Shown one piece after another: positions 1 to 5,170 of a DNA stretch of 6,704 nt. The stretch comes from Pseudomonas sp. (GTDB lineage: Bacteria; Pseudomonadota; Gammaproteobacteria; Pseudomonadales; Pseudomonadaceae), in contig JAPLSD010000033.1 of assembly GCA_026398835.1 (NCBI GenBank), positions 1 through 6,704 on the forward strand, written 5' to 3'. The first letter of the stretch is position 1, and each line of letters starts with the position of its first letter. The notes under the pieces are model-generated. The model was not told the DNA's origin, searched no databases, and was given only the letters and a program-made list of their open reading frames with translations. The position numbers were made by a program, and so were the translations under genes.

Positions 1-489
1 AGCTTCTTTTTGGTCGCGAATAGCCGCCAGAGTACGAGCCAATTTGCTGGTTGCGCCTTGGATCACGCTCATCAGCTGAGAAATTGCTTCGTCACGGGTC
101 GGCAGAGTTGCCAGTACGTCGATCTGGTTAGCTGCGAGGAATTTGCCCTCGAACGCAGCTGCCTTGATCTCGAACTTATCCTGACCTTTGGCGAATTCCT
201 TGAACAAACGGGCAGCAGCGCCAGGATGTTCGTTGGAGAACGCAACCAGGGTCGGGCCTGTGAACACGTCGTTGAGCACGTCATATTGAGTGCCGGCAAC
301 GGCGCGCTTGAGCAGGGTGTTACGTACAACACGTACGTAAACGCCAGCTTCACGAGCCTCTTTACGGAGTCCGGTCATAGCGCCTACTGTTACGCCACGG
401 GCATCAGCCACGACAGCGGACAGAGCAACTTGGGCAGCCTTGTTGACTTCAGCGACGATGGCCTTCTTGTCTTCAAGTTTAATTGCCAC
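1..489 (-). CDS. rplJ: 50S ribosomal protein L10, 3' end cut by window edge
   Basis: L10 is the stalk base protein of the large ribosomal subunit. It anchors the L7/L12 dimers that recruit translation GTPases, and with them it represses its own mRNA. The visible 163 codons read as a full L10 starting [12 protein letters not shown], with the family's central segment [12 protein letters not shown]. They run in frame to base 1 and end ...AAIRDQKEA, so only about the last three residues and the stop are missing. The start is GTG at 489-487. It is supported by an AGGAG Shine-Dalgarno (498-502 on the opposite strand) eight bases upstream and by the usual L10 N-terminus; no ATG nearby fits. The gene follows rplA after a 198-base leader with an L10-type fold, so translational autoregulation is expected. 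By family synteny rplL and rpoBC should follow beyond the window; that is inference. Confidence 0.97.
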   Translation of the reverse strand, partial: MAIKLEDKKAIVAEVNKAAQVALSAVVADARGVTVGAMTGLRKEAREAGVYVRVVRNTLLKRAVAGTQYDVLNDVFTGPTLVAFSNEHPGAAARLFKEFAKGQDKFEIKAAAFEGKFLAANQIDVLATLPTRDEAISQLMSVIQGATSKLARTLAAIRDQKEA

Positions 490-516
490 GGGTTTAACTC
501 CTGCTTGTTACCGTTT

Positions 517-536
517 CATCCAACCGAGGCCGGATG
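517..536 (-). promoter_or_regulatory. Hairpin just upstream of the rplJ ribosome binding site
   Basis: The minus strand has CATCCGGC pairing with GGTTGGATG through an eight-pair stem, two of them G-U, and a four-base CTCG loop. It ends 14 bases before the AGGAG Shine-Dalgarno of rplJ. It lies between the L10-binding fold and the start codon, where it could transmit protein binding to ribosome access. That role is inference; only the hairpin itself is visible. Confidence 0.45.
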
Positions 537-566
537 TCGTTTTGGTGTCTGATTCGGTAAGGAACC

Positions 567-631
567 GGGAGCACCATCTGCGTAGGCTTGAGGTTTAAGA
601 CTTGCGTCGCCTACGGTCTTGGATAGCCCCC
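567..631 (-). promoter_or_regulatory. L10 leader (rplJ autoregulatory RNA)
   Basis: This is the probable binding site in the rplJ mRNA for the L10-(L7/L12) complex. Seen in the sequence on the minus strand: an outer stem GGGGGC (631-626) with GCTCCC (572-567), six pairs including one G-U, and an inner stem CGTAGGC (615-609) with GCCTACG (587-581). The inner stem is flanked by the conserved-looking strings GACCGTAGGCG, CGCAAG and GCAGATGGTG. From memory these match the consensus of the proteobacterial L10 leader family, which mimics the L10 site of 23S rRNA. Its position, about 80 bases before the rplJ start and after rplA, is the expected one. The family assignment was not tested with a covariance model. 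Confidence 0.8.
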
Positions 632-655
632 GCCAGGCAGGGACCCCAATTTTTC

Positions 656-681
656 GATTGGCGCAATCGCTTGCGCCAATC
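656..681 (-). repeat. Perfect 11-bp inverted repeat with GCGA tetraloop, between rplA and the rplJ leader
   Basis: Arms 656-666 and 671-681 are perfectly complementary. Read on the minus strand the loop is GCGA, a stabilising GNRA tetraloop, so the structure makes most sense in the RNA of the ribosomal operon. It starts six bases after the rplA stop. It is not a standard terminator, because the bases that follow are GAAAAATTGGGG rather than a T-run. It could protect the rplKA 3' end, be a nuclease processing site, or pause RNA polymerase. Confidence 0.6.
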
Positions 682-687
682 TGTGTT

Positions 688-1383
688 TTATACGTCCAGC
701 GAGCCTTGGTCGATGACCAGACCTGGGCCCATAGTGGTGCTCAGGGTAACGCGCTTGACGTAGATGCCTTTCGAGGAAGCTGGCTTGATACGCTTCAGAT
801 CAGCGATCAGGGCTTCAACGTTTTCCTTCAGCTTAACGGCGTCGAAACCGACCTTGCCAACGGAAGTGTGAATGATGCCGTTTTTGTCGGTGCGATAACG
901 AACCTGACCAGCCTTGGCATTTTTAACCGCAGTAGCGACGTCCGGGGTAACGGTGCCGACTTTCGGGTTAGGCATCAGACCACGTGGACCGAGGATCTGA
1001 CCCAACTGACCTACAACGCGCATTGCATCCGGGGAAGCAATAACGACGTCATAATTCAGGTCGCCGCCTTTCATTTCGGCAGCCAGATCGTCCATACCTA
1101 CGCGATCAGCGCCAGCAGCCAGAGCAGCTTCAGCGGCTGGACCCTGAGTGAAGACAGCAACGCGAACAGTCTTGCCAGTGCCGTGCGGCAGCACAGTAGC
1201 GCTACGAACAACCTGGTCGGATTTACGCGGGTCAACACCCAGGTTTACAGCGACGTCAACCGACTCGCTGAACTTGACAGTCGACAGCTCGGTCAGCAGA
1301 GCAGCAGCGTCTACAAAGTTGTAGGCCTTGCCTGCTTCGATTTTGCCGGCGATAGCCTTTTGGCGCTTGGTCAGCTTAGCCAT
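688..1383 (-). CDS. rplA: 50S ribosomal protein L1
   Basis: L1 forms the mobile L1 stalk that helps move deacylated tRNA out of the E site, and it represses its own operon by binding the rplK leader. The product has 231 residues, the usual bacterial length. It starts [11 protein letters not shown] and carries the L1 signature around residues 122-143, including [17 protein letters not shown]. This lies in the domain inserted between the two halves of the split RNA-binding domain. The ATG at 1383 overlaps the TAA stop of rplK by one base (TAATG), so translation is probably coupled and stoichiometric with L11. A strong hairpin follows the stop. No oddities in length or conserved residues. The long opposite-strand reading frame over this gene is a codon-usage shadow. 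Confidence 0.98.
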
Positions 1384-1814
1384 TACACACCCTCCACGTT
1401 AAGGCCCATGCTACGAGCAGAACCGGCGATAGTACGCACGGCTGCATCCATATCAGCTGCAGTCAGATCCGCGTTTTTGGTTTTCGCGATTTCTTCCAGC
1501 TGAGCACGAGTCACGGTGCCAACCTTAACGGTGTTCGGACGAGCGGAACCGCTAGTCAAACCAGCAGCCTTCTTCAGCAGAACCGAAGCCGGGGTGCTTT
1601 TAGTTTCGAAAGTGAAGCTGCGGTCACTGTAAACAGTGATGATCACAGGAGTCGGCAGACCTGGCTCAAGACCCTGGGTACGGGCGTTGAAGGCTTTGCA
1701 GAATTCCATGATGTTCACGCCGTGCTGACCCAGAGCTGGACCGACGGGTGGGCTTGGGTTGGCCTGAGCGGCCTTCACTTGCAGCTTGATGTAAGCGGTA
1801 ATCTTCTTGGCCAT
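1383..1814 (-). CDS. rplK: 50S ribosomal protein L11
   Basis: L11 sits at the base of the L7/L12 stalk on the GTPase-associated centre of 23S rRNA. It is needed for RelA activation and is part of the thiopeptide site. The product has 143 residues. The N-terminal domain contains the proline-rich segment [14 protein letters not shown] (about residues 19-32). The C-terminal rRNA-binding domain ends with the L11 signature [16 protein letters not shown] chose the ATG at 1814-1812 (MAKKITAY) over an in-frame ATG four codons upstream. It matches the universal L11 N-terminus, and a GGAG Shine-Dalgarno at 1821-1824 is six bases away; the upstream ATG would lie on that site. The gene follows the nusG terminator and a structured leader and overlaps rplA by one base. 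Confidence 0.98.
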
Positions 1815-1829
1815 GAGGCACTCCAATTA

Positions 1830-1858
1830 CGGGTTCGAACGCCTCGAAAGGCTCCCCG
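1830..1858 (-). promoter_or_regulatory. Candidate L1-binding leader structure of rplK-rplA
   Basis: On the minus strand CGGG (1858-1855) pairs with CCCG (1833-1830). Inside it GCCT (1852-1849) and AGGC (1844-1841) close a TTCG tetraloop. Two bases lie on one side and GTTCGAA on the other, giving two short helices joined by an asymmetric internal loop. It ends five bases before the rplK Shine-Dalgarno. In E. coli and archaea L1 represses its operon by binding a leader of this general shape that mimics 23S rRNA. Assigning this hairpin as that site rests on position and shape, not on a matched consensus. Confidence 0.45.
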
Positions 1859-1885
1859 GTTACTTGCGCGTTTATCCCAGTGACG

Positions 1886-1914
1886 ACAAAACCCCACAGC
1901 CTAGGGCTGCGGGG
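1886..1914 (-). terminator. Rho-independent terminator after nusG
   Basis: On the minus strand a ten-pair GC-rich stem, CCCCGCAGCC (1914-1905) with GGCTGTGGGG (1901-1892) and one G-U pair, closes a CTA loop and is followed by TTTT. It starts 18 bases after the nusG stop. The short T-run suggests incomplete termination, so some read-through into rplKA is possible. I see no convincing sigma70 promoter between it and rplK. Confidence 0.8.
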
Positions 1915-1932
1915 TATGGGATGCTTGTTCAG

Positions 1933-2466
1933 TTATGCCTTTTCGACCTGACTGAACTCTAGCTCTACCGGAGTAGAGCGACCGAAAATGAGCACTGCCA
2001 CTTGGATCCGGCTCTTTTCGTAGTTAACTTCTTCGACAGTACCGTTGAAATCCGCAAACGGACCATCAGTCACGCGTACAACTTCACCTGGCTCGAATAA
2101 AGTCTTCGGCTTCGGCTTGTCGCTACCATCAGCAACACGGCGCAGAATTGCTTCCGCTTCTTTGTCAGTGATTGGCGCAGGCTTGTCGGCAGTTCCGCCA
2201 ATGAAACCCATCACGCGAGGAGTATCCTTGACCAAGTGCCAAGTACCCTCATTCATGTCCATCTGGACCAGCACATAACCTGGGAAGAATTTACGTTCGC
2301 TTTTGCGTTTCTGGCCATTACGCATTTCAACCACTTCTTCAGTGGGAACCAGAATTTCGCCAAAGCCTTCTTCCATGCCAGCCAGCTTTACACGCTCGAC
2401 CAACGAGCGCATAACATGCTTCTCGTAACCCGAGTAAGCATGCACAACGTACCAACGCTTAGCCAC
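1933..2466 (-). CDS. nusG: Transcription termination/antitermination factor NusG
   Basis: NusG binds RNA polymerase across the cleft, suppresses pausing, and through its C-terminal domain contacts Rho or ribosomal protein S10, coupling transcription to translation. The product has 177 residues. The NGN domain covers about 1-115, with the N-terminal [15 protein letters not shown] and the [12 protein letters not shown] strand. The KOW domain lies at about 124-177, containing [19 protein letters not shown]. The start is GTG at 2466-2464, fixed by the conserved N-terminus and an AAGGGTG Shine-Dalgarno. That site overlaps the secE stop, leaving nine bases between secE and nusG, so the two are co-translated. 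A terminator follows. Nothing unusual in length or motifs. Confidence 0.98.
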   Translation of the reverse strand: MAKRWYVVHAYSGYEKHVMRSLVERVKLAGMEEGFGEILVPTEEVVEMRNGQKRKSERKFFPGYVLVQMDMNEGTWHLVKDTPRVMGFIGGTADKPAPITDKEAEAILRRVADGSDKPKPKTLFEPGEVVRVTDGPFADFNGTVEEVNYEKSRIQVAVLIFGRSTPVELEFSQVEKA

Positions 2467-2475
2467 GGGACACCC

Positions 2476-2844
2476 TTAGCCAACAATCAAGGAAACAAGC
2501 CAGCCGAGCAGGGAATCAAGCCCCCACAACAGCAACGCCATAACCAGAACAACAGCCACAACAATCAATGTGGTCTGCGTGGTTTCTTGGCGAGTTGGCC
2601 ACACGACTTTACGGATTTCGGTGCGAGCTTCCTTAACCAGTACAAAGAAAGACTTGCCCTTGACAGTCTGTAGGCCTACAAAAGCAGCTACAGCAGCAAT
2701 GACGAGCAAAGCGAGTACGCGGTACAGGATTGGCGAACCGGAGTAATGGTGATTACCCACAACACCAACAACCACCAAAGCGACTACTACAAGCCACTTG
2801 AGCAGATCGAAGCGAGAACCTAGAGCTTCAGCCTTGGGAGTCAT
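2476..2844 (-). CDS. secE: Preprotein translocase subunit SecE
   Basis: SecE is the essential clamp of the inner-membrane SecYEG channel that moves unfolded proteins. The product has 122 residues with three hydrophobic segments (about 15-30, 41-58 and 92-120), the three-helix form typical of gammaproteobacteria rather than the single-helix form. The conserved amphipathic stretch before the last helix is present at about 66-88 (FFVLVKEARTEIRKVVWPTRQE); its VVWPTR motif is the SecE hallmark. ATG at 2844 has AGGA (2854-2857) nine bases upstream. The gene lies 45 bases after tRNA-Trp, and the T-run of the hairpin between them comes close to the secE ribosome binding site. secE-nusG pairing is conserved across bacteria. 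Confidence 0.96.
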   Translation of the reverse strand: MTPKAEALGSRFDLLKWLVVVALVVVGVVGNHHYSGSPILYRVLALLVIAAVAAFVGLQTVKGKSFFVLVKEARTEIRKVVWPTRQETTQTTLIVVAVVLVMALLLWGLDSLLGWLVSLIVG

Positions 2845-2860
2845 CTAAGAAAATCCTGTG

Positions 2861-2893
2861 AAAAGAAAGCCAGACACACCGAGTGAATCTGGC
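2861..2893 (-). terminator. Terminator-like hairpin sharing the 3' end of tRNA-Trp
   Basis: On the minus strand GCCAGA (2893-2888) pairs with TCTGGC (2874-2869). A further CAC/GTG helix sits inside, across a two-by-two mismatch, and a TCG loop closes it. TTTCTTTT (2868-2861) follows. The first four bases of the 5' arm, GCCA, are the discriminator and CCA tail of tRNA-Trp. The shape is that of a modest Rho-independent terminator or attenuator between tRNA-Trp and secE. Since secE must still be expressed, termination would have to be partial, or the hairpin may serve tRNA 3' maturation. Confidence 0.55.
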
Positions 2894-2965
2894 AGGTCAG
2901 GAGGGAATCGAACCCCCAACCTACGGTTTTGGAGACCGTCGCTCTGCCAATTGAGCTACTGACCT
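2890..2965 (-). tRNA. tRNA-Trp (CCA anticodon)
   Basis: A 76-base cloverleaf with encoded CCA. The acceptor stem AGGTCAG pairs with CTGACCT. The D arm contains AGCTCAATTGGCAGAGC. The anticodon loop CTCCAAA shows CCA at 2932-2930, and the T arm contains GGTTCGATTCC. The discriminator base is G, as expected for tRNA-Trp. It sits between the tuf terminator and secE, the arrangement known in Pseudomonas. Only about 15 to 20 bases separate it from the predicted start of the embedded promoter, so it is probably the first gene of the trpT-secE-nusG transcript. Confidence 0.98.
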
Positions 2966-3001
2966 AAAAACAAAATCAGGCCGACCATTATGTCGGCCTG
3001 A
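2966..3001 (-). terminator. Strong Rho-independent terminator after tuf
   Basis: A perfect ten-pair stem (3001-2992 with 2985-2976, core GGCCGAC) closes a six-base loop and is followed on the minus strand by TTTTGTTTTT (2975-2966). It begins 18 bases after the tuf stop. The T-run ends immediately at the first base of tRNA-Trp, leaving no room for a separate promoter downstream, so any promoter for tRNA-Trp must overlap it. Confidence 0.93.
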
Positions 3002-3015
3002 CAAAGATACTTCAA
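2987..3015 (-). promoter_or_regulatory. Candidate sigma70 promoter for tRNA-Trp-secE-nusG, inside the tuf terminator
   Basis: On the minus strand TTGAAG (3015-3010) is followed after exactly 17 bases by CATAAT (2992-2987), five of six matches to the -10 consensus. The -10 lies over the loop of the tuf terminator and the -35 lies five bases after the tuf stop codon. Initiation about seven bases downstream would start within the 3' arm of the hairpin, so transcripts from here could not form the terminator. In E. coli secE-nusG also has a promoter just downstream of tufB. Confidence 0.6.
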
Positions 3016-3019
3016 CAAC

Positions 3020-4213
3020 TTACTCGATGACTTTTGCCACGACACCAGCGCCGACGGTACGACCGCCTTCACGAATGGCGAAACGCAGGCCATCTTCCAT
3101 CGCAATGGTCTTGATCAGGGTAACGGTCATCTGAACGTTATCACCTGGCATTACCATTTCAACGCCTTCTGGCAACTCACAGTTACCAGTCACATCAGTC
3201 GTACGGAAGTAGAACTGTGGACGGTAGCCTTTGAAGAACGGAGTATGACGACCGCCCTCTTCCTTGCTCAGAACGTAAACTTCAGCGACGAACTTGGTGT
3301 GCGGCTTGACGCTGCCCGGCTTGACCAACACCTGGCCACGCTCAACATCGTCACGCTTGGTGCCGCGCAGCAGCACACCGCAGTTTTCGCCAGCACGACC
3401 TTCGTCGAGCAGCTTGCGGAACATCTCGACACCCGTACAGGTAGTCTTGATGGTGTCACGCAAACCAACAATTTCGATTTCTTCCTGAATCTTGACGATT
3501 CCGCGCTCAATACGACCAGTTACCACAGTGCCACGACCGGAGATCGAGAATACGTCTTCGATTGGCATCAGGAACGGCTTGTCGATTGCACGAACCGGCT
3601 CTGGAATGTAGCTATCCAGAGTCTCAACCAGCTTACGAACGGCAGTAGTGCCCATTTCATTGTCGTCTTGGCCGTTCAGAGCCATCAGAGCGGAACCGAT
3701 GATGATCGGAGTGTCGTCACCTGGGAAATCGTAAGTACTCAGCAGATCGCGCACTTCCATCTCAACCAGTTCCAGCAGCTCAGCGTCGTCAACCATGTCA
3801 GCCTTGTTCAGAAAGACAACGATATACGGAACGCCAACCTGACGGGACAACAGGATGTGCTCACGGGTTTGCGGCATCGGACCATCAGCGGCCGAACAAA
3901 CCAGGATTGCGCCATCCATCTGAGCAGCACCGGTAATCATGTTTTTTACGTAGTCGGCGTGACCAGGGCAGTCAACGTGTGCGTAGTGACGCACGGCCGA
4001 ATCGTACTCAACGTGAGCGGTATTAATGGTGATACCACGAGCTTTTTCTTCCGGGGCACTATCGATCTTGTCGAAGTCGACCTTCGCACTACCGAAAACT
4101 TCGGAGCAAACGCGAGTCAGGGCAGCCGTCAGGGTGGTTTTACCGTGGTCGACGTGACCAATGGTACCAACGTTGACGTGCGGCTTATTACGTTCGAACT
4201 TTTCCTTAGCCAT
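3020..4213 (-). CDS. tufB: Elongation factor Tu (EF-Tu)
   Basis: EF-Tu is the GTPase that brings aminoacyl-tRNA to the ribosomal A site. The product has 397 residues, the normal Pseudomonas length. The G domain shows all nucleotide-binding motifs: P-loop GHVDHGKT (19-26), switch I RGITI (58-62), DCPGH (80-84) with the catalytic histidine, NKAD (135-138) and SAL (173-175). The two beta-barrel domains follow, ending VAKVIE. I chose the ATG at 4213-4211 because [12 protein letters not shown] is the universal start and GGGGTGA (4219-4225) is a suitable Shine-Dalgarno. The frame stays open further upstream only because it runs into tRNA-Thr. The gene is probably transcribed at least partly from the tRNA promoter, as in the E. 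coli tRNA-tufB operon. A second tuf copy normally sits in the str operon, so gene conversion between copies is possible. Confidence 0.98.
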   Translation of the reverse strand: MAKEKFERNKPHVNVGTIGHVDHGKTTLTAALTRVCSEVFGSAKVDFDKIDSAPEEKARGITINTAHVEYDSAVRHYAHVDCPGHADYVKNMITGAAQMDGAILVCSAADGPMPQTREHILLSRQVGVPYIVVFLNKADMVDDAELLELVEMEVRDLLSTYDFPGDDTPIIIGSALMALNGQDDNEMGTTAVRKLVETLDSYIPEPVRAIDKPFLMPIEDVFSISGRGTVVTGRIERGIVKIQEEIEIVGLRDTIKTTCTGVEMFRKLLDEGRAGENCGVLLRGTKRDDVERGQVLVKPGSVKPHTKFVAEVYVLSKEEGGRHTPFFKGYRPQFYFRTTDVTGNCELPEGVEMVMPGDNVQMTVTLIKTIAMEDGLRFAIREGGRTVGAGVVAKVIE

Positions 4214-4258
4214 CGAAATCACCCCTAGGAGAAGAATTAAGCAAGTCAAACCATCCAT

Positions 4259-4291
4259 TAAAACAAAGGCAGATATTTTCATATCTGCCTT
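4259..4291 (-). terminator. Terminator-like hairpin between tRNA-Thr and tuf
   Basis: On the minus strand an 11-pair perfect stem (4291-4281 with 4276-4266, core AGGCAGATAT) closes a GAAA tetraloop and is followed by TGTTTTA. It starts seven bases after the tRNA-Thr 3' end. The interrupted T-run and AT-rich upper stem suggest partial termination, or a processing hairpin protecting the tuf mRNA 5' end. I find no good promoter between it and tuf, so full termination would leave tuf without a transcript. Confidence 0.65.
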
Positions 4292-4297
4292 GTTATA

Positions 4298-4373
4298 TGG
4301 AGCTCTTGAGCGGATTCGAACCGCTGACCTCACCCTTACCAAGGGTGTGCTCTACCAACTGAGCTACAAGAGC
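4298..4373 (-). tRNA. tRNA-Thr (GGT anticodon)
   Basis: A 76-base cloverleaf with encoded CCA. The acceptor arm GCTCTTG pairs with CAAGAGC, the D arm contains AGCTCAGTTGGTAGAGC, the anticodon GGT is at 4340-4338 and the T arm contains GGTTCGAATCC. It is the last of three tRNAs before tuf and corresponds in position and anticodon to thrT of the E. coli tufB operon. It reads ACC and ACU codons. Confidence 0.98.
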
Positions 4374-4380
4374 GAAACAC

Positions 4381-4397
4381 TTTGCACAACCTGCAAA
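4381..4397 (-). repeat. Short hairpin in the tRNA-Gly/tRNA-Thr spacer
   Basis: TTTGCA and TGCAAA pair perfectly around a five-base loop and fill most of the 26-base spacer. A spacer hairpin between tandem tRNAs could guide or limit nuclease processing of the precursor. Only the repeat is visible; the role is inferred. Confidence 0.4.
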
Positions 4398-4399
4398 CT

Positions 4400-4473
<74 letters not shown>

Positions 4474-4474
4474 G

Positions 4475-4487
4475 GAGCTTGCAGCTC
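4475..4487 (-). repeat. Short hairpin in the tRNA-Tyr/tRNA-Gly spacer
   Basis: GAGCT and AGCTC pair around a three-base loop, directly upstream of the mature tRNA-Gly 5' end and after a TTTTT run that follows tRNA-Tyr. It is a counterpart of the hairpin in the next spacer and may bear on precursor processing. The five-pair stem is weak evidence by itself. Confidence 0.3.
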
Positions 4488-4497
4488 ACGCTAAAAA

Positions 4498-4582
<85 letters not shown>

Positions 4583-4595
4583 TAAGCGAGGCAGC

Positions 4596-4641
4596 ATTCT
4601 ATATCATGCCACCCTTCTGTCAAGCATTTTCTCATTAAAAA
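4596..4641 (-). promoter_or_regulatory. Strong sigma70 promoter of the tRNA-Tyr-Gly-Thr(-tuf) operon with UP-like element
   Basis: On the minus strand a perfect -35 TTGACA (4623-4618), a 16-base spacer and -10 TAGAAT (4601-4596) with TATA just before it. The bases after the -10 are GC-rich (GCTGCCTCGC), the discriminator type of stringently controlled stable-RNA promoters, so ppGpp/DksA inhibition and growth-rate control are expected. An A/T-rich stretch with TTTTTAATGAGAAAATG (4641-4625) lies just upstream of the -35, like an UP element. Predicted initiation lies only about six bases before tRNA-Tyr. Confidence 0.9.
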
Positions 4642-4688
4642 CCTGAGGTTAGCTGCGTTGACTATCGCTTCACACCTTTGACCTCAAG
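4637..4688 (-). terminator. Possible terminator of the birA-coaX-SPOR unit, or of a short leader RNA
   Basis: On the minus strand CTTGAGGT (4688-4681) can pair with ACCTCAGG (4649-4642), eight pairs with one G-U, followed by TTTTT (4641-4637). The loop of about 31 bases is long for an intrinsic terminator, so this is tentative. It lies about 40 bases after the SPOR gene, and its T-run coincides with the A/T-rich element of the tRNA promoter. Confidence 0.35.
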
Positions 4689-4713
4689 AGATCATCACTG
4701 CGAAGCGGGCGCC

Positions 4714-4742
4714 ATTCTATGCAAACTATTCGACAGTTGCAA
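4714..4742 (-). promoter_or_regulatory. Candidate second upstream promoter for the tRNA operon
   Basis: On the minus strand TTGCAA (4742-4737), a 17-base spacer and TAGAAT (4719-4714), followed by a very GC-rich GGCGCCCGC. The stretch CATAGAATGGCGCC closely resembles TATAGAATGCTGCC of the main tRNA promoter 118 bases downstream. The -35 lies inside the last codons of the SPOR gene. The -35 matches consensus at only four of six bases, so activity is uncertain. Confidence 0.4.
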
Positions 4743-5163
4743 TGCCTTCGCACGGTATTATTTTATGTTTTAACTCATTGAATTCTTTGGCAAGGTTTAG
4801 CAGAAGCGAATCATCCGCCAGATGCCGACTCTCCGGCGCCACACGTAGCCAGTAACCCGCAGAATCAGCGAGGCCAACCGACTGCAATCGGGCCTTGATA
4901 TCCAGACCTCCCAGCCGCCGCTCAAGCATCTGAGCAGTTTCCTGGCGAGCAAAGCCTCCCACATAGAGGCAATTGCTATCCGCCTCAGCTGGTTTGACCT
5001 TCGCCACAGTATCAGCCGACTCACTCAGCAGCCGGATGTCCTGCTGCGAACCGCGATACAGGGTAAGCGGCATCACCTCTTTTGCCCGCAAAGGTGCTTC
5101 TTGCTGATGCCAGACGTAATAGAACCCATTAAGAACCAGCAATAGCAGAAACAACCAACGCAT
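4726..5163 (-). CDS. Membrane-anchored SPOR-like protein of unknown function
   Basis: A 145-residue protein. Residues 3-18 are a hydrophobic segment after MRW, best read as an uncleaved signal anchor that would place the rest in the periplasm. Residues 19-62 look like a linker, and 65-138 resemble a SPOR fold: CLYVGGFARQETAQMLERRL, then YWLRVAPE near 104-111. SPOR domains bind denuded peptidoglycan glycan strands at division sites. Two cysteines frame the domain (65 and 138) and could form a disulfide. I recognise the type of protein found next to coaX in Pseudomonas but know no established role. The Shine-Dalgarno TGAGG overlaps the coaX stop and the gap is seven bases, so it is co-translated with coaX. 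The family assignment is by eye and moderate. Confidence 0.85.
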   Translation of the reverse strand: MRWLFLLLLVLNGFYYVWHQQEAPLRAKEVMPLTLYRGSQQDIRLLSESADTVAKVKPAEADSNCLYVGGFARQETAQMLERRLGGLDIKARLQSVGLADSAGYWLRVAPESRHLADDSLLLNLAKEFNELKHKIIPCEGIATVE

Positions 5164-5170
5164 AAAAACC

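Noticed and set aside
10..552. 180-codon plus-strand frame opposite rplJ and a 93-codon minus-strand frame within it
   Set aside because: Both are out of frame with the certain L10 gene and have no recognisable domain or start signal.
619..1503. 294-codon open reading frame on the plus strand opposite rplA and rplK
   Set aside because: It covers two certain ribosomal protein genes and crosses their junction and the rplA 3' hairpin. It is a shadow of biased codon use.
1859..1890. A promoter for rplK between the nusG terminator and the leader
   Set aside because: Candidates such as TTGTCG or GATAAA do not combine with an acceptable spacer and partner hexamer, so none is called even though a promoter is plausible by analogy with E. 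coli.
2236..2673. 145-codon plus-strand frame across the nusG-secE junction
   Set aside because: It is antisense to two certain genes and shows no family resemblance.
3245..4228. 327-codon open reading frame on the plus strand opposite tuf
   Set aside because: It lies antisense to EF-Tu with all its motifs intact on the minus strand. The strong codon bias of tuf keeps the opposite frame free of stops. The product resembles no family and I see no plus-strand start signals.
4214..4342. 43-residue N-terminal extension of EF-Tu
   Set aside because: The extra residues are translated from tRNA-Thr and the terminator hairpin. The conserved EF-Tu start and a ribosome binding site fix the ATG at 4213.
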